A DNA stretch of 64,000 nucleotides. Source: Ilyomonas limi (GTDB lineage: Bacteria; Bacteroidota; Bacteroidia; Chitinophagales; Chitinophagaceae). Within the stretch, counting starts at the first letter, position 1. Each line of letters begins with the position of its first letter. Location: the NCBI RefSeq assembly GCF_005233845.1, contig NZ_SZQL01000001.1, forward strand, positions 576,062 through 640,061, written 5' to 3'. Below are positions 27,884 through 35,923 of this stretch, one piece after another. A model generated the notes under the pieces. That model made no database searches and was not told where the DNA came from. It saw only the letters and a program-made list of their open reading frames with translations. The position numbers and the translations under genes are program-made.

Positions 27884-29206
27884 TCAGCTATTCAGCAACA
27901 ACTCAATGAGTTTATACTTAAAATACAAATCATATTTTACCGTGGTTGCTTTTACCTGTTGTGCATACAACTGGTCTTTTGCAAGCATTAGTTCCAGCGA
28001 AGAAATATATCCTAATTTGTGTCTTTCTTCAAAAGCATTGTATGCTAACTCGCCTTGCTGTAAGGATTCAGCCTGCAATAAATATTTCTGTTTCGCAGCT
28101 ATAAAATCACTCAGTAACTGCTGCGTGTTTTTTACAATTTCATTTTCAACCTCCTGCATCGTTAGCTTTGCATTGGCAAGGTTTATTTTTTCTTTCTCTA
28201 CTGCCGCCCTGTTCTGGTATTTATTAAACAAAGGCACCTGCAGCAATACACCAACCGTTTTGCCAAAATTGTTATTTAATTGTTCATTCAAACGAATGTG
28301 GCTGCCACTGAGGTTTCTATCATTTAAGTTATAATTTGAAAACACATTTCCGGTAAGCGACATAGTAGGAATGAGGCTTCCTTTGGCAGTCTTTACCTTC
28401 ATTGCTGCTGCGCTTGCATTATACATGCTCTCCAGCAATGCAGGATGATGCTTTAAAACTTTTTCTAATACCTCAGCAACATCAAATGCTGTATGCGCAA
28501 TAGTACTTATCTCGTTCGAATCAATGTCTTTAACAGTAAATGATACATTGTTGTTGATACCGATTAAGTATTTCAATTCATTTATTGTAGCAAGCAAGTT
28601 ATTTTGTGCTTCCACTATATCGGCCTGCTCACTTTTGCAACGCGTATTAATAGTATAATAGTCACTCTTGCTAAGTTTTCCAACATTTATTTTCTCCTGT
28701 ACAACATCCAGTTCGTTTTGTGTATGTTGATAGTTATTTTCGATAGTAGCAATCTGCTCTCTGCTATACAATACCTTCGCATAGGCAACACTAATGGCAG
28801 CAAAGGTTTCCAGCTCTGCTTCCTTATAAGCTTGCTCATCTGCCCGTATTTTATATAAGCTACTCTTTATTGCATGGAATGCACTAAAGCCTGAAAAAAT
28901 ATTAAGTTGTAAAGTCACATCAAATTCGCCACCACTAAAATTTTCGCGAACAAAATTGTTTGTTACCGGATCAATATTTTTACCGGAAGAAAAAATATGT
29001 TCTGCATTGGCATATACAGCCGGCAGCAGGTTGTAAGTTGCCGCTTTCTTATCTATGTAACTGTTTTGAATATCGTTTTTACTTTTTTGAAGCGCAATAT
29101 TATTGCTCTGTGCAGCAGCAAAACAATCTTCTAAAGAATATGATTGCTGTGCAATTCCCTTCAGGCAGAAAAGGCTAATTAATATAAATGGAGCACAAAA
29201 CTTCAT
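27884..29206 (-). CDS. TolC-family outer-membrane channel
   Basis: A 440-residue outer-membrane efflux protein with a signal peptide (to about residue 19, GIAQQ). Two repeats of long helices and short strands are typical: YSLEDCFAAAQSNNIALQKS near the N-terminus, IFSGFSAFHAIKSS near 120, and in the second half GVLLQVPLFNKYQNRAAVEKEK, read in pieces. It forms the outer-membrane exit of a tripartite exporter. Its ATG overlaps the stop of the adaptor gene by 4 bp (ATGA), so translation is coupled. It is the last gene of the peptide export operon. Confidence 0.92.
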   Translation of the reverse strand: MKFCAPFILISLFCLKGIAQQSYSLEDCFAAAQSNNIALQKSKNDIQNSYIDKKAATYNLLPAVYANAEHIFSSGKNIDPVTNNFVRENFSGGEFDVTLQLNIFSGFSAFHAIKSSLYKIRADEQAYKEAELETFAAISVAYAKVLYSREQIATIENNYQHTQNELDVVQEKINVGKLSKSDYYTINTRCKSEQADIVEAQNNLLATINELKYLIGINNNVSFTVKDIDSNEISTIAHTAFDVAEVLEKVLKHHPALLESMYNASAAAMKVKTAKGSLIPTMSLTGNVFSNYNLNDRNLSGSHIRLNEQLNNNFGKTVGVLLQVPLFNKYQNRAAVEKEKINLANAKLTMQEVENEIVKNTQQLLSDFIAAKQKYLLQAESLQQGELAYNAFEERHKLGYISSLELMLAKDQLYAQQVKATTVKYDLYFKYKLIELLLNS

Positions 29207-30447
29207 GATGGCTTCTTGTCAAAATCTTTGAATATTTTTTTAATAAAGTATCGGAATAACACAAGCTTGTCTGTAATGATTTCACCAGATACGTTATACC
29301 CTGATTTTAATTGAAAGTTTTTTGCATTGTTTAATTTGATGAAAGCATAGAACTTATCATTTTCTTTTCTAGCGGAGATATAGGTAACATTGCCTTGTAT
29401 AATTCCGTATTCGAGGTGATAATAGGCATCTAACTGGAGATGGGCGCGCATTGTTGTTTTTACATATTGCATATCATTTTCTGGCAATACTACTTTTGCA
29501 TAAAAGTCATTCTTGTCGGGCGAAATACTCAGCAATAAATCATTCTTATTGATGAGGTTGGTGGTTTGTTTGGAAGTAAAAATAAAATTTACAGTGCCAT
29601 TTGTATTGGCAATCAGATACTGTTTAGCTAATTCGTGACTTAATAACTCCAGGTTCTCGTTTGCCTTGATTAATTCATTTTCTAAATCAATCTGTAACTG
29701 ACGCAAGCTTTGGTTATTTTCTTCCAATGCTATATTTTTTAATGCCAATTGGTGTTGTTTCGACGCAAACTCATTGGCACTTAATTGTTGTTGAACCTTT
29801 TGTTTTTGTAGTTCGCTTTTTATTATATTTACCGATTCCCGTATATCATTCACCAAATCCTTACTAGCATTGTATTCTATTTTACTCAACATATCTTTCT
29901 GATATAAAATGGAATCAGCCCTGTTTCTTTCTAAAGCATTATTAAGCTTTTGTTGCTGCAGCTTGTATTGTGCATCTAAAGTAAGTATGTTGTTTTGTAT
30001 ATTTTGTACATCTACATTTCTATCCGAACTATTAATACTATTTTCAACACCGGTCTCGCTTTTCTTTTTGCTTAATGCAGCAAGTAATGATTGTACAGAT
30101 GCCAGCTTCTTTTCCAGGTATTCTCTTTCTGCCTTTTGTGCTGTGTAAGCTCTTGAATTGGCTTCGTTATAAATCACCATCAAAGTATCACCTGTCCTAA
30201 CTTTTTGCCCTTCACGTACATACATCTTTGAAAGCTGTGCTTCAAAAGGTGCCTTTAAATTGAGTTGCGGGCTCTGCGAGATAATTTCACCTTGTGCGAA
30301 GGAAACGGTATCATTGATGCGAACAGTAAACAATAAACTCATACTTATTAACACAAACAGCAACAATAACCGGAAGAACCAAAGTATAAATCTTTGTGTC
30401 TTTACCGGGTAATCTTCACCATATAATATTGCGTAATCAGTGATCAT
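29203..30447 (-). CDS. HlyD-family periplasmic adaptor (membrane fusion protein)
   Basis: A 414-residue adaptor anchored by one N-terminal membrane helix (about residues 22-44, FILWFFRLLLLFVLISMSLL). A lipoyl/barrel-sandwich half near 60-100 contains KAPFEAQLSKMYVREGQKV and GDTLMVI. A long coiled-coil hairpin rich in Gln, Leu and Lys spans roughly 100-260, and the second lipoyl half begins with YLIANTNGTVNFIFT. It bridges the ABC transporter in the inner membrane to TolC. It overlaps the ABC gene by 11 bp and TolC by 4 bp. HlyD proteins paired with C39-peptidase transporters export leader-cleaved peptides. Confidence 0.9.
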   Translation of the reverse strand: MITDYAILYGEDYPVKTQRFILWFFRLLLLFVLISMSLLFTVRINDTVSFAQGEIISQSPQLNLKAPFEAQLSKMYVREGQKVRTGDTLMVIYNEANSRAYTAQKAEREYLEKKLASVQSLLAALSKKKSETGVENSINSSDRNVDVQNIQNNILTLDAQYKLQQQKLNNALERNRADSILYQKDMLSKIEYNASKDLVNDIRESVNIIKSELQKQKVQQQLSANEFASKQHQLALKNIALEENNQSLRQLQIDLENELIKANENLELLSHELAKQYLIANTNGTVNFIFTSKQTTNLINKNDLLLSISPDKNDFYAKVVLPENDMQYVKTTMRAHLQLDAYYHLEYGIIQGNVTYISARKENDKFYAFIKLNNAKNFQLKSGYNVSGEIITDKLVLFRYFIKKIFKDFDKKPS

Positions 30448-32896
30448 TTTTCATAAATCTTTTGTTTGTGATATAAATGTTTTCAACAACGCTCCCGTTT
30501 GTTAACATGATTGCTTTATCGAAACGTATATTATCAACCGGCTCGTGAGAAATAATAATGAAAGCACGCGTACTATCCTGGTTAATAAAAGCTTCTATTT
30601 TTTCCTTCGATTCTTTGTCAATACCTGATAGCACTTCATCAATGATAATGAGTTCTGCATCTGATAACAATGCACGCAGCAATAAAACTTTTTTGCGCTG
30701 ACCTGTTGAAAGATTTCTCCCGCCTTCTGTAATTACATAATCAAAACCTTCTGCATTCTTGGATATAAAATCATGAAAACCTATTTGCCTAGAGAGCATT
30801 AGAATCTTTAAAACATCAACAGATCTGTTGAATTTGATATTGAATGACAGCGTATCATTAAATAAGATATCATCGTTACTAATCAATAAAATTTTCTTTC
30901 TCAGCGCAGCCTGGTTGTAAAAAATTGCTTTCTCATTATTGATATACACATTGCCTGCAGTGGGCGTATAAAGCATGGAGAGTATTTTGCAAAACGTGCT
31001 TTTACCTGCGCCGTTGCTGCCTTCCAATCTTATCTTTTCTCCGTCTGTAATACGAAGATTAAAGTTCTTTAAAACCGGCTTCTGAGGAACATATTCAAAG
31101 CCTACATTTTTAAACTGAATATTCTTTAGCCGAAAGTCTTTTATTTTATCTTCCTGTTCCATATTTATTTCATTGTTTACATCGGCTTTGGTTGCATCAA
31201 AATCAAGATATCTCTTTAAAATAATTTCATTTTCCTGCAGGTCAAGATTCTCATCCATGATGCTGGTAAGTGAATTAAAAATTCTGCCAGACAACGCGAT
31301 GAACGTAATGATTTGCCCAACTGAAACAGATTGATTATTTACAGAACTAACAGAAAGGAAAGCAAGGATTAATACACTTGCAATAATGATGAGCAAATCT
31401 ATTACTGAAGAATTTAAAAGACTGATATAGCGAACTTTTTTCTGCACCTTCATCATGCCTGCAATAGCGGGTTGCATGCGTTGTTGAAAAAGGTATTCGA
31501 TGTTGAACGATTTTATCACCTGAAGTCCATCAATGTTTTCCAACACATTCGAAAACAGCCCCGACTTCTGCATAAAACGACGCTTTTCATTCTCTCTTAT
31601 CCTAGGTGTAATTACCTTAAACCATATGATAAACAGAATTATAATGGCGAGAATAATCAAGCTGATCTGCCAGTTGATGATGAATAAAATAATAAGCGAA
31701 TACACCGAGATGATACTATCGGTCAATATACTTGTAAAGAAGCGGGTAAAAAAGGTTTTAAGCATAAGGCTGTCTTTCATACGTTCTGTCAAATCACCCC
31801 GATTAAACGCGTGAATATACCTTATCGGATAACTGTTCAGTTTTCTTACAAATGAAGTAAGAAAATGGCTATCGAAAATATTAGAGAGTTGGATAGAAAT
31901 AAAACTTTTATATACACGTATTGTCAGCTCGAAAAGTTTGAATAAACCTAACCCAACAGCAAATAAAATAACCAGGCTGGTATCATAGCTGGGTAGAATA
32001 TTATCTATTAATAACTGACTGCTGAAGACAAGCATTTGTGTCATAAAAGCAGCAAACAACGCAGCAAAGATATAAATGTACCAAAGCTTCTTGTGCTGTT
32101 TCATTTCTCGAAACAATTGTATGTAAGCATTATTGTTTTCGGATGCTTTTTTGGAGGTGAATTGTTGTTTATATGTTTTATTATCAATCAATTTTACTGT
32201 TAATACCACCGGCGTTCTAACGCTTATTTTATCATCTGCTGCTTGTAAGGATTTGAATTCGTTTGGAAGCGTATTCAGTTGCAGATTATATAACAAATCC
32301 TTCAAAAAACTTACTTCAGCGTCCTTTGAAGCAAAACCAAAATTCTCTTTCAGATAAGAAAAATAAGTAAGCTTGTTAGCGACAATTGTTTCGTCCTGTT
32401 GTGTAATACTATTGGGTTGAAGATCATACAGGTCCAATTCATCTTTAATGAGTTGCTGTAATACTTCTTTGCTGCTCAGCTTATCGTAATAAGCAGTATT
32501 GGTATAGGCACGTTGCATAAATTCTGCAACGCTCCACTTCATGCGGTTGGCTTCAGCCGGATCAAGCACCAGCAACTTTTTTTCTTCGGTGCCATATATC
32601 ACTACGTAGTGCAAACCACGTGCATTTTTAACAGGAAGAATACAAGGCAAAAAGGCTTCTATCTTTTTTGTATTAAACTTCAATGCATTTAAGTCTAAGA
32701 AGTTATAATCCGCTTTAAAGCAATGTTGTTCAAAAAAACTTTTAATATCCTGCAGCCATGCTCCATTTGCATCCAGTGGAACAGTAGCAGCAATATAATC
32801 CCGATCAATATTTACATGATAATAGTTAAATATTGATTTAATAACGCTGATTCCGCAATCGTTATATTTTAATTGCTGATCTGATTTTACTGGCAT
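30437..32896 (-). CDS. Peptidase-containing ABC transporter (C39 peptidase, permease, ATPase)
   Basis: An 819-residue PCAT-type exporter that cuts double-glycine leaders and pumps out the mature peptide. The start at 32896 is chosen because it places the peptidase at the N-terminus, as in known PCATs; ATGs at 32941 and 32935 are alternatives. Catalytic residues are present: Gln near 8, C14 in NDCGIS, H96 in LHYVVIYG and D112 in VLDPAEAN. Six membrane helices lie between about 265 and 530. The ATPase has Walker A GSNGAGKST, signature LSTGQRKK and Walker B LIIIDEVLS. Its 5' end overlaps the kinase gene by 35 bp. The obvious substrate is the peptide encoded at 34147-34302. Confidence 0.92.
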   Translation of the reverse strand: MPVKSDQQLKYNDCGISVIKSIFNYYHVNIDRDYIAATVPLDANGAWLQDIKSFFEQHCFKADYNFLDLNALKFNTKKIEAFLPCILPVKNARGLHYVVIYGTEEKKLLVLDPAEANRMKWSVAEFMQRAYTNTAYYDKLSSKEVLQQLIKDELDLYDLQPNSITQQDETIVANKLTYFSYLKENFGFASKDAEVSFLKDLLYNLQLNTLPNEFKSLQAADDKISVRTPVVLTVKLIDNKTYKQQFTSKKASENNNAYIQLFREMKQHKKLWYIYIFAALFAAFMTQMLVFSSQLLIDNILPSYDTSLVILFAVGLGLFKLFELTIRVYKSFISIQLSNIFDSHFLTSFVRKLNSYPIRYIHAFNRGDLTERMKDSLMLKTFFTRFFTSILTDSIISVYSLIILFIINWQISLIILAIIILFIIWFKVITPRIRENEKRRFMQKSGLFSNVLENIDGLQVIKSFNIEYLFQQRMQPAIAGMMKVQKKVRYISLLNSSVIDLLIIIASVLILAFLSVSSVNNQSVSVGQIITFIALSGRIFNSLTSIMDENLDLQENEIILKRYLDFDATKADVNNEINMEQEDKIKDFRLKNIQFKNVGFEYVPQKPVLKNFNLRITDGEKIRLEGSNGAGKSTFCKILSMLYTPTAGNVYINNEKAIFYNQAALRKKILLISNDDILFNDTLSFNIKFNRSVDVLKILMLSRQIGFHDFISKNAEGFDYVITEGGRNLSTGQRKKVLLLRALLSDAELIIIDEVLSGIDKESKEKIEAFINQDSTRAFIIISHEPVDNIRFDKAIMLTNGSVVENIYITNKRFMKNDH

Positions 32897-34064
32897 TATC
32901 CATTCGTTTTTTTGAGATTGCGTTATATAGTTCATGAGCATTGGCAAACCTTGCTGATGGCTTTTTAGCGACACACATTGCAATGCTATTTTTTAGCCAT
33001 TCCGGAACTAAGAAACCATATTGTGACTTTGGAGGAAATTCAATTGGCTTTTCTTTTATTGCTGTTGCCAGTTCCTCCCACGTTATTCCATTAAAGGGAT
33101 ACGCATCATACAAAAAGGTATACAGCACAACGCCTAACTGAAAAACATCAGAGGAGAAGTCTGGCTTGCGGGTAAATTTTTTATAGGTTGTTTTTTTTAT
33201 TCTTTCAGGTGGCATAAAAAAATAAGCACCACCAAAATTTATCAGTTCATCCTTTTCCAGTTCATGATGGATTGCCAAACCAAAGTCGAGCACTTTGATT
33301 TGCATCTTATTAGTCAGTATGATATTACTGGGATGTATATCACCGTGCACAATGTTTTCAGCATGAATTTTTTCAAAGGCTTCTATAATTTCAGCAGCAA
33401 TATCCAACACAAGTTTTTTAGGTGTGTTCTTCTTTCTTTTTATAAACTGCGGTAAGCTGAGACCATCAACAAACTGTTGCGTAAAGTAGGTATATTTATC
33501 ACGCTCAATAAAGGTATAGGCAAGAGGCGTAACACCTGTTTTACTTAAAGTCTCTAAAAAGTTATATTCTCTTTTTAACGCTTCGACGGCTTGCTCATTG
33601 GGGCGTTTCAGCAATTTAATTACAACTGTATTAGCTGAATTTAAATCAGTTGCCATATAAACATCTATATTACTATTTACATCAATAATCTTTTCTATTT
33701 TATACTCATCGAGTATGGTATTGATAGCAAATGAAGCAACTGCTGATGGCTCCTTTTCAGTATAATTTTCAGAAACTATAAAATGTCTGTACTTACTATG
33801 ATTGAAAAAAGGTAAGATTATTTTTTTTACATCGATAACCGGCGTATGTACTTCTGCAGCAATTTCTGCTGTTATTTCATCCAATGTTTTAGCAACAGTA
33901 AACTTTTTAATGAATGTTTCTATGGTTGGGTTGACAAGGAAGCTACGATCGTCTTTAGTATCTCTTATTAAAATACGGTTTTGTAAAACGAAAGTATCCA
34001 ACTGTATAGTTGAACATTCTTCCGGATGTAAAAACTGAATATGTTTAGAGATTTGGTAGCGCAC
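32862..34064 (-). CDS. Ser/Thr protein kinase with N-terminal PqqD-like domain
   Basis: A 400-residue protein; GTG start at 34064. No ATG is available in the short open stretch upstream. Residues about 120-385 form a complete protein kinase: K150 in VVIK, H240-G-D242 in the catalytic loop with N247, D260-F-G in VLDFGLA and PPE at 285-287. The HGD form (no Arg before Asp) is typical of non-RD, bacterial kinases. Residues about 30-98 (FLVNPTIETFIKKF, TLDEITAEIAAEV, IDVKKIILPFF) follow the PqqD/RiPP-recognition pattern of a helical 'NPT...' segment, a 'T..EI...' helix and a 'dV...i..F' helix. Such domains bind leader peptides. The gene follows the peptide gene and overlaps the exporter, so the kinase probably acts on that peptide. 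Confidence 0.82.
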   Translation of the reverse strand: MRYQISKHIQFLHPEECSTIQLDTFVLQNRILIRDTKDDRSFLVNPTIETFIKKFTVAKTLDEITAEIAAEVHTPVIDVKKIILPFFNHSKYRHFIVSENYTEKEPSAVASFAINTILDEYKIEKIIDVNSNIDVYMATDLNSANTVVIKLLKRPNEQAVEALKREYNFLETLSKTGVTPLAYTFIERDKYTYFTQQFVDGLSLPQFIKRKKNTPKKLVLDIAAEIIEAFEKIHAENIVHGDIHPSNIILTNKMQIKVLDFGLAIHHELEKDELINFGGAYFFMPPERIKKTTYKKFTRKPDFSSDVFQLGVVLYTFLYDAYPFNGITWEELATAIKEKPIEFPPKSQYGFLVPEWLKNSIAMCVAKKPSARFANAHELYNAISKKRMDNASKIRSAIKI

Positions 34065-34099
34065 AGGTAAAATTTTAGAATACGAATAGTAAGAAAAGA

Positions 34100-34129
34100 A
34101 GCATCAGGTAAATAATCTTACCTGATGCT
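34100..34129 (-). terminator. Hairpin with U-tract between peptide gene and kinase (attenuator)
   Basis: Perfect 12-bp arms at 34118-34129 and 34100-34111 with a 6-nt loop. Reading leftwards, the stem is followed by a T-rich stretch (ttcttttctt, complement of 34091-34100). It lies 17 bp after the stop of the peptide gene and 36 bp before the kinase start. A leaky terminator here would give many peptide transcripts for few enzyme transcripts, a common arrangement in peptide-exporting operons. Confidence 0.75.
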
Positions 34130-34146
34130 GTAAACAGAGGAGCCGA

Positions 34147-34302
34147 TTAATAATATTTGGTGCCATGTTTCCTCGTACGAGTCCTTGTTCTTGTTTTTGT
34201 TTTGGTCTTCGTACGGGTTTTTGTTTTTCCATGTTTACCGCCTACTACTTCATTAACGGCATTAACTTTCAGTTCTGTCATGATTTTTTCTAATGTCAGC
34301 AT
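34147..34302 (-). CDS. Candidate double-glycine precursor peptide with (Lys/Arg-Thr) repeat core
   Basis: A 51-residue peptide from ATG 34302 (an upstream ATG at 34368 would add 22 residues unlike a leader; ATG 34281 is also possible). The leader of 22 residues, MLTLEKIMTELKVNAVNEVVGG, shown here as 'MLTLEKIM' plus 'TELKVNAVNEVVGG', ends in Gly-Gly with the ELKVNAV-type hydrophobic spacing that C39 peptidases recognise. The predicted 29-residue core starts and ends with KHG motifs, has nine consecutive basic-Thr dipeptides between them and finishes TKYY. It has 10 Thr, 8 Lys, 5 Arg, and no Cys, Ser, Asp or Glu. It is the first gene of the kinase/exporter operon. No known family was recognised. 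Confidence 0.75.
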   Translation of the reverse strand: MLTLEKIMTELKVNAVNEVVGGKHGKTKTRTKTKTKTRTRTRTRKHGTKYY

Positions 34303-34742
34303 AACTGTGAGATTTTGATATAAAAAAATACGCCTACTTTTTTCAAGGGTGTTCAGCATCATTCCCATTTATTTTTGAAATAACTTGTATGCTAAGAGGT
34401 GTATAAGCAGTTTCAATCGTACTACATATATGAGTTATAGCAGCGGGAGAAAACGTAACCAGCCATTCGGAAAAATTTCAAAAAAATTTTAATCACTTAC
34501 TTGCAGCAGCGATTTACATAAGGCGGCATCATTATTTTATCTAAAAGTGTTTGCGAAGCAACCAAAGTGAAATTTTTTCGTACACTGATTATATTATGCG
34601 TTGGCGATGCAACTAAACAATACTTATCTGAAATGATAAGGCTGTGTTTATAATAATTGTTATAAAAGATTTTATATTAATATTTTTTAATAAGTTAGCA
34701 AGCTATAATTTACATTGGGCCACACATTTTTAAACCTGCGTT
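34303..34742. other. Divergent AT-rich intergenic region
   Basis: This separates the leftward peptide operon from the rightward lipoprotein/CHAT genes and should contain both promoters. It is very AT-rich. I see no strong palindrome and no convincing -7 box on either strand. Confidence 0.4.
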
Positions 34743-35735
34743 ATGAAGCATATCACACCTGTTTTCTTATTTATAGTTACTGTCGCTTTGGGTATATTGG
34801 CGTGCAGTAAAGAGGCTGCATACAGAACCAATGACATACAGAATACAACAACTGCTGCTAATAAGGTACAATCTGCCCGTGTGGTAACCAGCACCTGCGC
34901 TCAGTTTGCTTACCCCGATACCATCTTTTACCTAACTAACCTGCCTGGCGGCAATTATATTGTAAAACCTGTCAATCCGCTTACCGGTACTTTTGGTGCA
35001 TATCCTGACGGTCTTAAAATTGATAAATCTGATGGCAGCATTAATATAACCGGAAGTGAAACTGGTTTAAAATATATGGTATGGTTTGTAGCAAGTGGTA
35101 CAAGAGATACTTGCAGAAAATTTATAACTGTTTCGGGTATTAACTATATGGATAGCACCTATGTACTGGCAAATAATACAGCTACTGCTATTCCGATATA
35201 TAATGCCAATCCTTTGAAGCCTACCGACTGTAGCGGAGGCTGCGAATTTGATGTTGGCCCGCCTGCCGAGCGAGTATCGGCACAAGGCATTGTTATAAAT
35301 AGAAAGACAGGTGTTATTAATCTTAAAAAGAGTTTGCTAAACGGAGCATTGGGGAAAAACCCTGCGAATGGCACTTACAAAGATTTCATTTTGGAATACC
35401 GTTTAGGTGATAAAAGTTCAAAAGCTTTAAACCATATAGGATTCCGTCTTTATTATTACAAGAAAAAATCTGATATACCAGCAAATTTAGAAAATGAGTT
35501 GGAAGATAAAAAGGGACAGGTATTTTTGGGTGACGATAGCGGTGAAGAGGAGGATGATCGTGGCGGTGGCGGGCACGGCGGCAGTGGTGGCGGTCATAGC
35601 GGTCCTGGTGGAGGTGGCAGCGATGACAACCGTATTGCATTTACGTTTACTGCCAGTGCAGCAAGTACAACCGCTAAGCAAGGTGCAGCTACGGCAAAAT
35701 GCAGACCGCCATATATTATTGTAACACAGCAATAA
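34743..35735 (+). CDS. Lipoprotein with Gly/Asp/Glu-rich C-terminal tract
   Basis: A 330-residue lipoprotein (lipobox ILAC, Cys at about residue 21). Residues 50-245 are beta-rich with paired Cys (STCAQF, DTCRKF, CSGGCEF) and read like a putative-Ig, adhesin-type fold: FYLTNLPGGNYIVKPVNPLTG and GAYPDGLKIDKSDGSINITGS, read in pieces. Around 265-300 the protein becomes acidic (DDSGEEEDDRGG) and then Gly-rich (HGGSGGGHSGPGGGG). I do not recognise the family. It is 188 bp upstream of the TPR-CHAT gene on the same strand, and such lipoproteins accompany CHAT genes in other Bacteroidota only anecdotally. Confidence 0.7.
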   Translation: MKHITPVFLFIVTVALGILACSKEAAYRTNDIQNTTTAANKVQSARVVTSTCAQFAYPDTIFYLTNLPGGNYIVKPVNPLTGTFGAYPDGLKIDKSDGSINITGSETGLKYMVWFVASGTRDTCRKFITVSGINYMDSTYVLANNTATAIPIYNANPLKPTDCSGGCEFDVGPPAERVSAQGIVINRKTGVINLKKSLLNGALGKNPANGTYKDFILEYRLGDKSSKALNHIGFRLYYYKKKSDIPANLENELEDKKGQVFLGDDSGEEEDDRGGGGHGGSGGGHSGPGGGGSDDNRIAFTFTASAASTTAKQGAATAKCRPPYIIVTQQ

Positions 35736-35923
35736 TAACGGGTGTAAAAAGTGTAAATGTATATTGAATGAGATATTGGCTGGTAGCCTTATCTCCTATC
35801 AAATTGTATCAATTAGTGTTGGTTGTAGTTAAAATAAAGCAATGTTGAATGTTGTAAACGCATACTCCTAAATAACTAAACCGCAATAGCAATTTCTTAC
35901 TATTTTAGTACGTCGCTTATTAA

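Noticed and set aside
27884..34302. Class III/IV lanthipeptide operon
   Set aside because: The kinase is not fused to a lyase or LanC-like cyclase, none is encoded nearby, and the core has no Cys to form lanthionine.
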